The position numbers and the translations under genes are program-made. Source: Choristoneura fumiferana (lineage: Eukaryota > Arthropoda > Insecta > Lepidoptera > Tortricidae). From it: a stretch of 64,000 bases of DNA. Location: positions 7,486,421-7,550,420 of the forward strand of contig NC_133500.1 of the NCBI RefSeq assembly GCF_025370935.1. Direction: 5' to 3'. Below the pieces are notes generated by a model. It was not told the DNA's origin. It made no database searches and saw nothing but the letters and a program-made list of their open reading frames with translations. Positions within the stretch are counted from its first letter, which is position 1. Every line of letters begins with the position of its first letter. Shown in pieces: positions 1-10,411 of this stretch.

Positions 1-200
1 AGTGTGTTAGCGTGATAAGTCCTGTGCGTGGTATTTTGATTAATTCCAGTTTCTTTTAATTATTTTGTTGCTCTATTCCTCTCATCTGTCCGAGCACGCG
101 AGCAGGCTGCAATTACCAGGCCCATCACTGCCGTTCCGCCTGTGACAGTTGCAGTTCTACCATACAATAAAATAATTATTATAATGTATGTAATAAAGTT
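1..200 (+). other. possible 3' end of a plus-strand gene entering from the left
   Basis: A comparatively GC-rich patch at about 80-165 is open in more than one plus frame. One frame ends in a stop at about 169, with AATAAA hexamers at 166-171 and 192-197. This resembles the end of a terminal exon and a poly(A) signal. The coding frame cannot be fixed and no protein family is recognised, so this is weak. Confidence 0.15.
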
Positions 201-338
201 TATTATTTTTTCGAAAGAACAACTCCATTATTTACATCACTGGTCATATGGCACATGTGCCTCATGGACGCACCAGTAAAGCCACGCATCAAGGGTCAAG
301 GAACCTGGTAACACCGAAACCACTCAATTATTCAAGTA

Positions 339-344
339 TTTATT
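339..344 (-). promoter_or_regulatory. candidate poly(A) signal (AATAAA) for the minus-strand exon at 594-839
   Basis: On the minus strand an AATAAA hexamer lies about 250 bases downstream of the stop codon at 594-596. That is a reasonable 3' UTR length for an insect gene. The hexamer is common in AT-rich DNA, so support comes only from its position. Confidence 0.3.
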
Positions 345-593
345 TCGTTCATCTCTATCCACACAAGACAAGATAGATATACAATCGAACCAATCAAAAA
401 TATCACATATTATTACACGTCTTTCTAGGTCAGAATAAAAGTATGTGAAATATATTTTTGAAGCATTATATTATACTACACCTCGTTGTTTCGGGGGTCA
501 ATAGTTTGAGCGGCCCATTTAGTGAACGGCATGTCATCGTCTACTAAAAGTACAATTAATATGATATTGGAAAATTGGAATGGTAGGTGTCCG

Positions 594-839
594 TTATCTC
601 ACTCCATATCTCGGTAATGCTGTATGCGGCATCCTATTAACGCCATAGCCCACTCCATGTGAATTACTGTCCGGATCTGGCAACTGTAGAGGCCTGTCCG
701 CTAGCACATCCTTATAGTGTATTAGGGGATAGACCTCCAAAATTCTGCTCATCTCATCTATATTAGATATGTTGGCTGTGGTCCCATGCCTTTCAAATGA
801 CCGGGTCCAGATGGGTTCGTGATCGAAAATCTGAACCAG
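594..839 (-). CDS. candidate terminal coding exon of an unidentified host gene
   Basis: On the minus strand an 81-codon frame runs to a TAA at 594-596. Stop codons sit in frame immediately upstream, so the frame opens exactly at a splice-acceptor-like site (pyrimidine-rich tract ending in AG at 841-840). The translation has a balanced, protein-like composition, with segments such as DHEPIWTRSFERHG, DEMSRILEVYPLIHYKDV and GVGYGVNRMPHTALPRYGVR. It does not resemble the transposon proteins elsewhere in the window. No domain, signal peptide or membrane segment is evident and I do not recognise the family. An alternative acceptor eight bases further in (after CAG) keeps the same phase. A poly(A) hexamer follows at 339-344. 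Upstream exons would lie at higher coordinates, possibly beyond this window. It could also be a chance open frame or part of an unrecognised repeat. Confidence 0.42.
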   Translation of the reverse strand: MVQIFDHEPIWTRSFERHGTTANISNIDEMSRILEVYPLIHYKDVLADRPLQLPDPDSNSHGVGYGVNRMPHTALPRYGVR

Positions 840-889
840 CTATTACAATAATAAGTAAAGACCTTTATTTCGGACAATATGGACAATAT

Positions 890-945
890 AATGTTTACAT
901 CGTAAAATCTGGGCAATATGGCCCAGATTTTACGATGTAAACATT
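890..945. repeat. perfect palindrome, 25-bp arms with 6-base loop
   Basis: Arms at 890-914 and 921-945 are exact reverse complements (the left arm begins AATGTTTACATCG), separated by AATATG. It lies just upstream of the candidate exon and 34 bases before a second perfect hairpin. It may be a very young MITE or a foldback-generated palindrome. Confidence 0.85.
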
Positions 946-978
946 TCAGTCAAGCATATTGAGTCATTTTGAAAATTG

Positions 979-1366
979 TCTATGTTCCGCTCTCATCGAG
1001 AGACGTCACACTCTTTCGGAACCAACCGCTCACCCAGACAAGAGTGTGACGTCTCTCGATGAGAGCGGAACATAGATGTCGCTAGTGCTGCTGCATAAGT
1101 AGCCTAGTAGAAATAAGCAACCTGAGATATGTATGCATAGGAAAAATTCGTGTCTAGATTCCTGTCCAGCGGTGGTGTAGGGGTTATAGCACGCAGCACG
1201 GATTGCTGAGGACCTGGGTTCGATTCCCAGCCCTGGTCTCTTTTTCTGGTTTTTCTGTGCATCCATGTCTCAGTTTGTATTTTCGATATGGTTTCACGGG
1301 ATACCCGTAAAAGTAACAAATTTGGAGTTGAAATAAAAAATACAAAAAGACTCCAAAAAACCAATC
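979..1366 (+). mobile_element. tRNA-derived SINE, subfamily B, with inverted 5' end
   Basis: A tRNA-like head at 1164-1238 carries a B-box (GGTTCGATTCC) in an intact T-arm. The acceptor ends pair (CCAG near the start, CTGG near the end). The body runs to the family 3' end CCAATC at 1361-1366. The leader starts with a 36-bp perfect inverted repeat (979-1014 and 1041-1076), because the first 60 bases are the same leader in reverse orientation. No target-site duplication was found. The GAC/CCAG arms distinguish this copy from the GACCATC copies at 23-24 kb. Confidence 0.75.
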
Positions 1367-2093
1367 ATAGCCTATAATATAATGCAAACTCAAAATCAAA
1401 CATTATTATGATGCCACTATAATGAAAGCAGTGACGCGAAAGATACAATTTGTAAGCGGAGATCTTATAAAACTAGCTACTAGCCGCGTGCACCTACCAT
1501 GCAATAGTCCTAAAAATACAAAAGTCAAGGTACCAGAAGCTTAAAAATATATAATTTGTAATAATAGTTACACATAATTAAAAAAAAGTAAGCTCACAAT
1601 AAAAATTTATCAATATATGAACTTATACAATTATTCTTCTGATTTTGGTTCTTGATTCTGGGTATCTGTATGCGATGTCATTTTACACGAGTTTCCTTTT
1701 CTTCTGTAAGGCAACCTGACAGTTCAATAGCAATGACACTCGAAAAAGAACGCCATACTACCTACTACAGTTATCGCGGCCGGCTCAGTCAAGAATGTAT
1801 CTAAAGCTAGACATGAGCAAAGTCTAAACATGAGTGATATTAATCTCGATATCGATAGTCAATATTTAGTCATCCTGTGACATAGAGCATAACACTAACT
1901 CGGTTGTTAAAAAAAATGAACATATAATATTCTACTATTTTTCTACTACAATGTTTATGTTTCACGCAGAAGAAGATTCAAAACTATCGCGAAAAGACTT
2001 GTGCTAGCACGTTACTAGTGACAAAACAATAAATAAGTTTCGGAATAAGATGTCAAGTAAACATCGATCTATGCGATCTCCAGGGTGAGACAG
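1367..2093. other. AT-rich DNA, no gene seen
   Basis: No open frame with coding character, no splice-bounded exon and no recognised repeat were found. A-tracts and short inverted stretches are the only visible structure. Confidence 0.5.
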
Positions 2094-2765
2094 CTTCGAA
2101 GTTGAGTGTCATACTTCCTGGCGGTGACATGGTGTCGCATGGAATTCACTCAAATCAAAAAATGTAGGTACAGTCACCAGCATTAATATCTACCACAGCG
2201 GAGCGTGCAAAAATATCTGACAGGTCCTTCCGGCCTTAGAAATAGAGTCGTGTCAGATATTTATGCACGCTTATTGTGTCAGATATTGGTGCTGGTGACT
2301 GTACATGAAAAATTTTTTAGCAAAAAATGGAACCGACTTTTATAACAAAAAAAATTCAACTAGTTTGAAGTACTTCTGGCGGACTTTTCAAATTTCTTGT
2401 AAATCAGAAAAAATGTACGAATTTGTACGCTATAGTTAAAAAAAAAATACGTTCAAGTTCTAAAGCGCTTATACAAGGTGCCCATTGGGATTCCGACAGA
2501 TTGGGATTCCGATTTTTTACTTATAAAAAATTCGACTGCTTCATAGTAAAATAGATAGCGCCCGCCAGAAAGTATCTTTATTACTACCGGTGTACTACTA
2601 TTACGGGTAGTACTATTATTAGTAGTGATTAGTAGTACTATTATTACGGGTAGTATATTTTTTAAACTAGCGCACAAATTCGTAAATTCTTCGTACATTT
2701 TTTTGATGTGAGTTTGAATTCCATGTGACAATATGTCACCGCCAGGAAGTAAGACACGAAGTTGA
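2094..2765. repeat. long inverted repeat (about 70-bp arms) enclosing a nested MITE
   Basis: The left arm (about 2094-2165) and right arm (about 2692-2765) are imperfect reverse complements sharing CTTCCTGGCGGTGACAT and GGAATTC. The mariner-type MITE at 2168-2304 sits just inside the left arm. The interior also holds a TAGTACTATTA-rich imperfect repeat at about 2580-2650. It may be a foldback or TIR element, or two opposed copies of a short repeat. No transposase frame is present. Confidence 0.55.
2168..2304. mobile_element. 137-bp hairpin MITE with GTACAGTC termini
   Basis: The termini are reverse complements (TACAGTCACCAGCA at the left, TGCTGGTGACTGTA at the right) and the interior is also palindromic (GCGTGCAAAAATATCTGACA against its complement). 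A TA next to CAGTC fits insertion by Tc1/mariner-type transposases. A near-identical copy of the same length is at 10275-10411. Confidence 0.8.
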
Positions 2766-3012
2766 TTATGATATATACTTGTGTGGTACATACTATGAAA
2801 TGAAATTTATATTTCTTCATAACTTAAACGTAACCGGCGATTTTTTGATTCACAAATCAGTCAATTTTGTTTTATTTCAGATATTAAAAAATGACAACTT
2901 GGGCAAAGTTATCTCAAAGGTCAAAGTTGTACGGTTTTATAGTACTTTATATATGTACCCCTATTATCTCATCATCTGATATTACTGTAGTTTCATTCGA
3001 CAAATAAAAACT

Positions 3013-3220
3013 TAAGATTGGTTTTTTGGAATCTTTTTGTATTTTTTATTTCAATTCCAAATTTTTACTTTTACGGTCATCCCGTAAAACCTAAATTGAA
3101 AATACAAACTGAAATATAGATGCACAGAAAAAACAGAAAAATAAGACCATCACTGGGAATCGAACCCAGGTCCTCGGTAATCCGTACCGCTTGCTATACC
3201 GCTACACACTGATGGTCAAA
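3013..3220 (-). mobile_element. short-form tRNA SINE (GACCATC type) with 11-bp target-site duplication
   Basis: The head (3145-3217, minus strand) starts with GACCATC and has the T-arm CTGGG-TTCGATT-CCCAG. The body extends to the family 3' end CCAATC near 3016. AAATAAAAACT flanks both sides (3002-3012 and 3221-3231), so the element boundary is well defined. The element stops at the first tRNA nucleotide and lacks the roughly 184-bp leader found at 23-24 kb. One base is missing in the A-box region. Confidence 0.85.
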
Positions 3221-3231
3221 AAATAAAAACT

Positions 3232-3720
3232 ACATACCTGTTGGTATTCTTGTTTTTAGAAGCTCCACTAAAATTTCCACCCACGGAACGCTAAAAGAAA
3301 GATGCCTACGAAGACTTTATTTCGTTGTGTACATCATATTTATTTAGAACAAACTTTATAACACAGCGTTAATAAATAAATCAAACATAGTTAATCAGTC
3401 AGATATACTTAATTTCTTGCATATCAACATTCAACGTTTCTTCTTTTCTTCACCTTGAATATTGCATGACAGCACCTAGGCTACTTCAGCAATATAATGA
3501 TTCCAGGCAAAGTTATATGCAGTTAGTTAGCATTGAATCTGAAAGGAATTGTGTATTAATAAATACAGAAATAGTATTAGCAGACAGACTATAAAAGTGA
3601 CCGATGCTTTTTAGTTACAGCATAAGGACGTAAATCAGACTATCAGTAGGTAAATCCCCTAATGTACCTACATACTGTTGCACGCAACTCTGTCAGCGTA
3701 GAATTCGTTTATAGCTATTC
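3232..3720. other. no gene seen
   Basis: AT-rich sequence with no coding-like frame and no recognised repeat. Confidence 0.5.
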
Positions 3721-3888
3721 CGCGGGAATATTGCGATTAAAAAAAACTACCCTATGTTTTTCTACGGGACTCAAACTATCTGTATCCCAAATTTCATCCT
3801 AATCGGTTCAACGAATTAGACGTGAAAAGGTAATAAAGAAATAAACAAACAGACTAACAAACTTTCGCATTTATAATATGAGTGGGAT
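3721..3888. repeat. dispersed lepidopteran repeat fragment (AACTTTCGCATTTATAATAT end)
   Basis: Contains the recurrent phrases CCGCGGGAATATTGCGATT, AAATTTCATCCTAATCGGTT and, at the end, AACTTTCGCATTTATAATAT. Related text recurs at 29375-29912, 33435-33655, 40521-40735, 45640-45790 and 49086-49262. I read these as fragments of one large family of old mobile DNA, possibly Helitron-derived. Confidence 0.5.
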
Positions 3889-3901
3889 TATTGTCTTATT
3901 T

Positions 3902-4160
3902 TAAGTCATCATCATCATCATCATCATCGGCCTATCTTAGCCCACTACTGGACATACACAATTGCACGCCACTGAGCACGACCCTCGGCCACTCTCATCA
4001 AGTTACTGTCAGCTACCCAGTGAAGATCATCGCTCCACCTAGTCTGAGGGCGTCCCTCGCCACGCTAGGCTTTTACTCGTTTACCTTAGCAGTTATCGGT
4101 TCTTCGGCTGATATGGCCGGCCCACTGCCACTTCAGTTTGCTTCAGTTTTAAGTAATCCT
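3902..4160 (-). mobile_element. 3' fragment of a degenerate non-LTR retrotransposon
   Basis: Starts with a CAT microsatellite (the polymerised 3' tail on the minus strand). It then reads like the 3' coding end of the LINE family whose minus-strand copies contain CCCACTGCTGGACATAGG and end with the equivalent of GGCCGGCCCACTGCCACTTC. It is 5'-truncated and without an intact frame. Confidence 0.55.
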
Positions 4161-4276
4161 ATAGAAATAGACGGACGGACAGCGTAATATCAAATTATCT
4201 GAACTAAGTCTTTGTGACAAAGTTTCTCCATGTCTTTCATTGAATAAAGTTAGAATTCGGCAGCGATGACATACGA

Positions 4277-4304
4277 CCATCATCATCATCATCATCATCA
4301 TCGT
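4277..4304. repeat. CAT trinucleotide microsatellite
   Basis: About eight CAT units with one interruption. No recognisable LINE text follows it, unlike the other CAT runs in the window. Confidence 0.8.
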
Positions 4305-4476
4305 CATTAAGATCGGTTTGTGAACAATACTTATCTTTTTCAAAATATCCTGATATTGAATTTAGATTTTTGCTATTCCTTTCTGCCTGCATGTAAAATT
4401 TACAGAGATTAGTGATATGGAGATAGAGTTGTAAAATTAAATATATAACATTGAATACCCTGGGTATTAAAAATAA

Positions 4477-4757
4477 ACTGGCCAAGTGCGAGTCGGATTC
4501 GCGCACGAAGTGTTCCGTACCATTATCTATACAACATTAGACATTAGAAAAAAAAAACTTAAATATTGTTTTATTCTGGTTTGAGTATTTGTTGTTATAG
4601 CGGCCACAGTAATACATAATCTGTAAAATTTCAAGTGTCTAACTATTACGACTCAAGAGATAGAGCCCTGTGACAGACGGACGGACAGACAGACAGACAG
4701 ACAGCGGAGTCTCAGAAATAGGGTTCCGTTGGCACTTTTTAGGTACGGAACCCTAAA
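4477..4757. repeat. dispersed repeat of the GGTTCCGTACC type
   Basis: Begins with ACTGGCCAAGTGCGAGTCGG, has TGTTCCGTACCATTA near the left end, a GACGGACAGACAGACAGAC tract, and ends with GGTACGGAACCCTAAAAA. The ends are partly inverted. This text is common in moth genomes. It has no coding capacity. Confidence 0.6.
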
Positions 4758-4900
4758 AACTAAATAATAGTTACGAACCAGTAGAATTTTATGTAGGTAC
4801 CTACATAATAAATCCCATTTTTTCCTTATCTTAAATTTCAGCTTTTTAGGATGAAAGGTTTGGTGTGTGCGTTGGTAAACAATAATTAAAAAAATAGGAC

Positions 4901-4989
4901 AATGATGTAGTGTTCACTTCGAAACACAGACAGACAGACAGACGGACAGACAGATGGACAGATCAACAGACGGACGGACGGATGAGACG
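4901..4989. repeat. direct repeat, copy 1 (partner at 5723)
   Basis: AATGATGTAGTGTTCACTTC followed by GAAACACAGAC and a CAGA/CGGA-rich tract is repeated at 5723-5815, 822 bases away. Both copies are followed by TCACTCCTAACA-A/G-AGAC, so the similarity extends past the simple repeat. Confidence 0.75.
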
Positions 4990-5289
4990 GATGTCACTCC
5001 TAACAGAGACAAATCTAACGATACCTCTTCTGATCTCATTTATCTCACTACAACATGAGTACACGACACCCTGTATGATTCCTCTATCTTATCAGTGACA
5101 TTAAATACCCTAATAAGAACTAACTTTTAGATTGAAATAAATGAAATTTGAATACATGAAGTTATTACTTTCATCAGACATCATTTATCGTATTTCGTAC
5201 GTAGTCTTAAAGTCTTACTATACAAGACTCTGCTTCCAATAATACTTATAAAGTCGTAGTTCGACTAAATACAGTTGGTACAACTTTAT

Positions 5290-5722
5290 TCACATCACCA
5301 TCATCATCATCTCAGCCGTAGGACGTCCACTGTTGGACATAGGCCTCCCACACAGACCTCCAGTTGCTTCAACTGGCAGCGGCTGCATCCACCGCGAACC
5401 TGCGGCTTTAACCAGGTCATCATCTTGTTGGTGGAAGTCCTACGCTGCGCTTGCCGATCCGCGGCCTCCACTCGAGAACTTTTCGGCCCCAACGGCCATC
5501 CGCTCTCCGTGCTATATGGCCCGCCCATTGCCACTTCAACGAGCTGATTCGCTTGGCTATGTCGGTGACCCTTGTTCTTCTACGTATCTCCTCATTTCTG
5601 ATTCGGTCCCGTAGAGAAACCCCAAGCATAGCTCTCTCCATAGCTCGCTGAGCAACTCTGAGCCTATTTATAAGGCCTAAAGTAAAGCACCACGTCTCGG
5701 ATCCATATGTCATCACTGGACT
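5290..5722 (-). pseudogene. 3' coding remnant of an RTE-like LINE
   Basis: The minus strand encodes the C-terminal part of a LINE reverse transcriptase: MTYGSETW, RAMERAMLGVSLRDRIRNEE, KWQWAGHIARR, GRWGRKVLEWRPRIGKRSVG. This continues toward a tail that ends in a CAT microsatellite at 5290. These motifs belong to the region after the reverse-transcriptase core. The catalytic core is absent, so the copy is 5'-truncated. It lies between the two direct repeats at 4901 and 5723. Confidence 0.75.
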
Positions 5723-5815
5723 AATGATGTAGTGTTCACTTCGAAACACAGACGGACAGACAGACGGACAGACAGATGGACGGATCGACAGACGGACGGA
5801 CGGATGGGCCGACGG
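5723..5815. repeat. direct repeat, copy 2 (partner at 4901)
   Basis: Same text as 4901-4989, with a slightly longer GACA/GGAC tract. It abuts the LINE remnant exactly, suggesting a duplication or an insertion boundary. Confidence 0.75.
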
Positions 5816-5899
5816 AAAGATACACAGACAGACTCACATACGCATAAAATTAACAACCTGTGTCACTCCTAACAAAGACTTATTTTCTTGTCTTGTTGT

Positions 5900-7859
5900 T
5901 GTTTGTTGTCTTACTTGTTAAGATGCATCAAGGCCTTGTTGCATAGCGTGCGAGAGAAATGACCATACATACGCTCCAAAACCATAACCCCTGCCGTTTC
6001 TCACACTTATAAATAAAATAAAAAATCTTGAATCACTTCATAATAGAGTACATACAGTACATACTCGTACATATGCAGACAGACGGTGGGAAGCGACTTA
6101 CTTCTATGGAGTGAAAATGTTCACGACGCTACTAAGAGTTAGGGAAATTTGTATGTTTTCGTAGTAGGTTGCTGCAGACCACAAGTTTGGTACACACGAT
6201 AAGCCATACTTTGGCCACCCAGTAGGAATGAAATTTTTACAGCCCTACCTCTGGTGTTCTTGTAACAAATATTAATGTTTCTGACAAAAATGATAAAATA
6301 AACATACCCGTGTATCCAATATCCAATACATAAATAGTTTAAGAGTTGCACTCTTGCTAATTTCCTCTCGTCCGCCAACTTTTTGACTTCTTGATTTGTG
6401 TTCAAACCATAATTATTCAAACATAATTGCTTTTGAATATCAATCTCATTGACTTGACGTTGTGACAAAAATGTATTATAATGACGTTTAAATTTTACTT
6501 ATCTAGCCAGTTATAATAATAAAAAAGGTACGAAAACTACTTCGATTGTGAAAACCTTTTATTCACCGAGCCTAGATTTAGCGGCCGTAAAAATGCCGTG
6601 ATATGTAGGAATTTATTTAAGCCTCACTGTAAAACTTGATATTAATACATACACATGCAATGTATGTTGAATGTAGACCTTATTTTTTAACTAATTAGTT
6701 TAGTGATTACACCTAGCACCTTTTATTGTGAGAATAAATATGCTTTATATAAATTAGTGGCGCTACTGTCTACGTAAGAATAAATAACTAATATCTGTTC
6801 AGAATTTGTAAGTTGAATTTAAACCACTTGTCCTAGATCGAAGCACCGCATTATAATGTATGTAAAGTATGCAATGTTATAATTTTGCCGAGGACTGGGT
6901 CTGTTACTTAAATAATTATTATTTTAAATGACAATTTTAAAAGTAACTTACCTATTTTTCGTCTTACTTACAGTTTGTGTCCTTGCATTAATCAGAAATA
7001 ATAGTTTAGGCGTTTCAACTTCCGAAAATAACAGATTTAAAAACAAAAAAAGTAAATACTAGACTCAGAAACTTGAACTTGATCTCTCAGTGATTTCATG
7101 CTTTCTTCATTTAGTTGTCGTATTATCTGAGCCAAAGGTGATGGTCACGTGACCACACGAAATAGTCTATACCTATTTACAATAGTTTGATTTTGTGACA
7201 TTGACTCACGCACCCATATAAAATGTCACTACATGTTCGCTGCGAACACTGTCAGTTGTACTCATACAATGGTAAAATGCATCAAATTTACTGCATCACG
7301 CTGCACTTTTGATGCAATAAAGTTACTTTTTTTGGATTTTGCTTGAAGAGCATATCCATAAATTACTATTCTCAAAAAATCCTCTAAGAAAACATGTCCG
7401 TGGAAGCTATGCGGGGTGTCCGTAGGTTTGTATGGAAGAGCAACCCCCTTAAAAGTTACCTCATTCAACGACGTCCATTGTAAATTAATGAATTGCTAAA
7501 TAAATAGCGTCAAATCTGTTAATTACATACTTTTTATCATTTAAAAACTTTAAAGTTAATTGTTGCGACATTGATGCGATTTTTTGCCTTTGGAAACCGC
7601 GAGTGTAATTTGACCGTGGCAGTTGCGTGTTGCGTATTACCGTAGGGTTACCAGTTGAAAACTACTCATAAAACCTCTAAAAGTACTTGCTGGATATCGT
7701 AGCAGATTTTCACTTCGCTTAATGTTTACCTACTCGGAAATGCTTTTATTTTAAACAATAAGAATTAACATGTAATTGGTTTCTGGTCCTATTTTTTGTA
7801 TATTTTGTGTGTAAATATCGATTTTTCTCATTTATACAACATATAAATAAATAACAATA
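5900..7859. other. AT-rich DNA, no gene seen
   Basis: Open frames on either strand are short and without coding character (for example a minus frame at 6139-6468 rich in Ile, Asn and Tyr). A segment at 6065-6100 (GCAGACAGACGGTGGGAAGC) recurs inverted at 48117-48145. Confidence 0.4.
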
Positions 7860-7985
7860 CAATACAATGACTCTTTATTGTACACCAAGTAGGTAAGCGA
7901 TAAGCAATAGGCGACCTTATCGCTTAAGGGCGATCTCTTCCAGGCAACCTTTTTTACAGATAGAAGGAAGGACTAGTTTACAGCA
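7860..7985. repeat. dispersed repeat (CTTTATTGTACACCAA type)
   Basis: Contains CTCTTTATTGTACACCAA, CCTTATCGCTTAAGGGCGAT and CTCTTCCAGGCAACCTTTT, a frequently repeated 3'-end-like text in Lepidoptera. No coding capacity. Confidence 0.5.
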
Positions 7986-8842
7986 GGTGAAGCATCAACC
8001 ATAGATCAGAATATTAAAACTCAAAAAAAAATACATCTACATATACATATATCGTACAAATAACGGACGTCATAACTTATAACTTTTATAGTTAAAAAGC
8101 TGGTTTTACTTACCTATTTTGACCCGGTAAAAAGAGTATGGAACAAAATTAAATGCTAATGTTAAATCGTTTTGTTTGCTTGTGTAGTTTTAACTGACAC
8201 TTGCATGTTGTTACAAGCTGTACAAGATTACATTTTGAATAGATGCATACATGAGGAAAGCAATAGTATTTAACTTAATTGTTTTGTTTTGCGGGGGACA
8301 GAGTAATAGCCCTAGCTTGGTTTGTAACTGACGCTGGTGATAGCCTCGACGCGATGGCGAGTTGACAGCTTTTTACTTTGTTTCGAAAACTGATACTTTT
8401 GACACGACTGAATAATTTTTAGGGTTTTGTTTAAAATTACAAAACATGCATTGGATAATAAGACAAAAAATTACAAATACTTTTGGTGGTAATAAACATA
8501 AAATTATTTGACAAATACGCTCATATGGATCTCTTGTAGTTCCCTGTCCGTCTATTTGTTCATATGTCACAATAATTTTATGCATACATACATGTCAGAT
8601 CATTTAAGAGTCACTTTGAAAGTGAAATATAATAGTAGATTGTTGCACCAAGCATAAAGTTATTTATTATTTGCACCGAGTGCTGATTTGGATTTAAAAA
8701 GCACGAGGGCAATATAAATTACTTAATGCGAGTGCATAATCTGCTTTTCTTTCAACTATTACAGGAATAGTAGACGAAAAAAAACTCATGCTAAACAATT
8801 AATAGAAAGAAAGTCACTAGAACTCGATGATTCCATTTTTTA
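7986..8842. other. no gene seen
   Basis: AT-rich, no exon-like frame. Around 8660-8780 there is a short segment with GCACGAGGGCAATATAAATT that resembles an old repeat. Confidence 0.45.
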
Positions 8843-9475
8843 GGGTTCCGGAGCCAAAATGGCAAAAACGGAACCCTTATAGTTTCGCCATGTGTGTCTG
8901 TCCGTCCGCGGCTTTGCTCAGGACTATCAATGCTAGAAAGCTGTAATTTTGCACGGATATATATGTAAACTATGCCGACAAAATGTTACAATAAGAAATT
9001 AAAATATATACTTTTTTAGGGTACCTCCCATAGACGTAAGTGGGGTGATTTTTTTTTTCTCATCCAACCCTATAGTGTGGGGTATCGTTGGATAGGGTTT
9101 TTTAAAACCAACCATTACGGTTTGCTAAGACGATTTTTCGATTCAGTGATATGTTTGCGAAATATTCAACTTAGTGCAAATTTTAATAAAATCGGGGCGT
9201 CCCCCCCCCTAAAATCTAAACCGGTGGGTGGAAAATGTTAAAAAAATCAGGATGGTAGGAACTATATCAAACCTTAAAGGAAAACTATAACGCCTAAGTT
9301 TGCTTGAGAATTTTACTAGTTTAAGAGTAAATAGCAGCCTAAAATATAGAATATACCTAAACTTGAAATCCGTATAAAATACGAAATCCTTAAAAAATAT
9401 AAATTATTTTTTTCGTAATGGCTACGGAACCCTATCTCGGGCGTGTCCGACACGCTCTTGGCAGGTTTTGTAAGT
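8843..9475. repeat. about 630-bp dispersed repeat bounded by GGTTCCG / CGGAACCCT
   Basis: Starts with TTTAGGGTTCCGGAGCCAAA and ends with GCTACGGAACCCTATCTCGG then CGTGTCCGACACGCTCTTGG. Internal landmarks are TCTGTCCGTCCGCGGCTTTG, an eight-C run at about 9201 and CATCCAACCCTATAGTGTGG. Despite its length no open frame is present. It looks like a non-autonomous mobile element of a widespread moth family. Confidence 0.6.
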
Positions 9476-10274
9476 TTACATTCGCACTCTCAAAAAATGT
9501 CCACGGAAAATTCGCAAGGTTCCTGCCAATTTGTTTTTCTTTTCATTTTTTTGGCAGTTAGTAGCAGATATTTTTACCCGCGATCTGTCAAAATTCGGAT
9601 GGGCGCCAGGTTGGCCAACTAAACACACAAAGTTTTTTTTTAAATACGTGGCTACTTACCATTTTTGTCAGGATTGGTAGCAACAATTTTTTGAACGCAA
9701 TCTGTCAAATTTCATAAGACCGTTAGGTTGACCAACTTAACACTAGATTTTTATACACCATGAAGGCTAATTTTATAGCAAAAATACTTGTGTTACCTGC
9801 AATTAAAAAAAATGTAAAACAATGCAATAAAGGGTTTTCATACATTTTTTCTGCTCTAGACCAGAAAAGTCCTGCTTTGTGCGGGGTATTTAGTGCGGTT
9901 ATGAAATGAAAAAAAAAATGAAATTAAAGCATAATTTAAAGAAAATCTCTTTTATTTCTAATTGCTTACATGATAATTTCGAAAAATAATGTGGATACAT
10001 AAGATAGGGAACCAAGCGTACATAATATAGATAAACAGATAGTCACCCGGCCCCGTAATGTAACAAAACTCGCACGTTATTGACTAAATGAAGCTTTAAT
10101 CCGCGGGAACGTGCGGAAGCAATGTTCTTGTATATTAATATGCGAATCACTAATGAAACCGTGAGCCGATTGGACAAGGTTTGATTTTGGATGGAGTTTC
10201 TTCAATTAAATTGGCTGCAGAATAATTAAGTGGACCGTAAAAATATAGTCACTTAGATAAATCTATGTTGGTAG
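9476..10274. other. no gene seen
   Basis: Two related segments around 9545-9600 and 9640-9720 (CAATCTGTCAAATTT / CGATCTGTCAAAATT) form an old imperfect duplication. Otherwise anonymous. Confidence 0.4.
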
Positions 10275-10411
10275 GTACAGTCACCAGCAAAAATATCTGC
10301 CACAGCGGAGCGTGCAAAAATATCTGACACGTCCTTCCGGCCCTAGAAATAGAGTCGTATCAGATATTTATGCACGCTTGTTGTGTCAGATATTGGTGCT
10401 GGTGACTGTAC
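10275..10411. mobile_element. second 137-bp hairpin MITE copy
   Basis: Same length and termini as 2168-2304 (TACAGTCACCAGCA / TGCTGGTGACTGTA), nearly identical inside, so the two copies are of one recent family. TA lies at both ends. Confidence 0.8.

Noticed and set aside
5290..5722. Host gene encoding the MTYGSETW protein
   Set aside because: The text is the C-terminal region of a LINE reverse transcriptase present in many truncated copies in this window.
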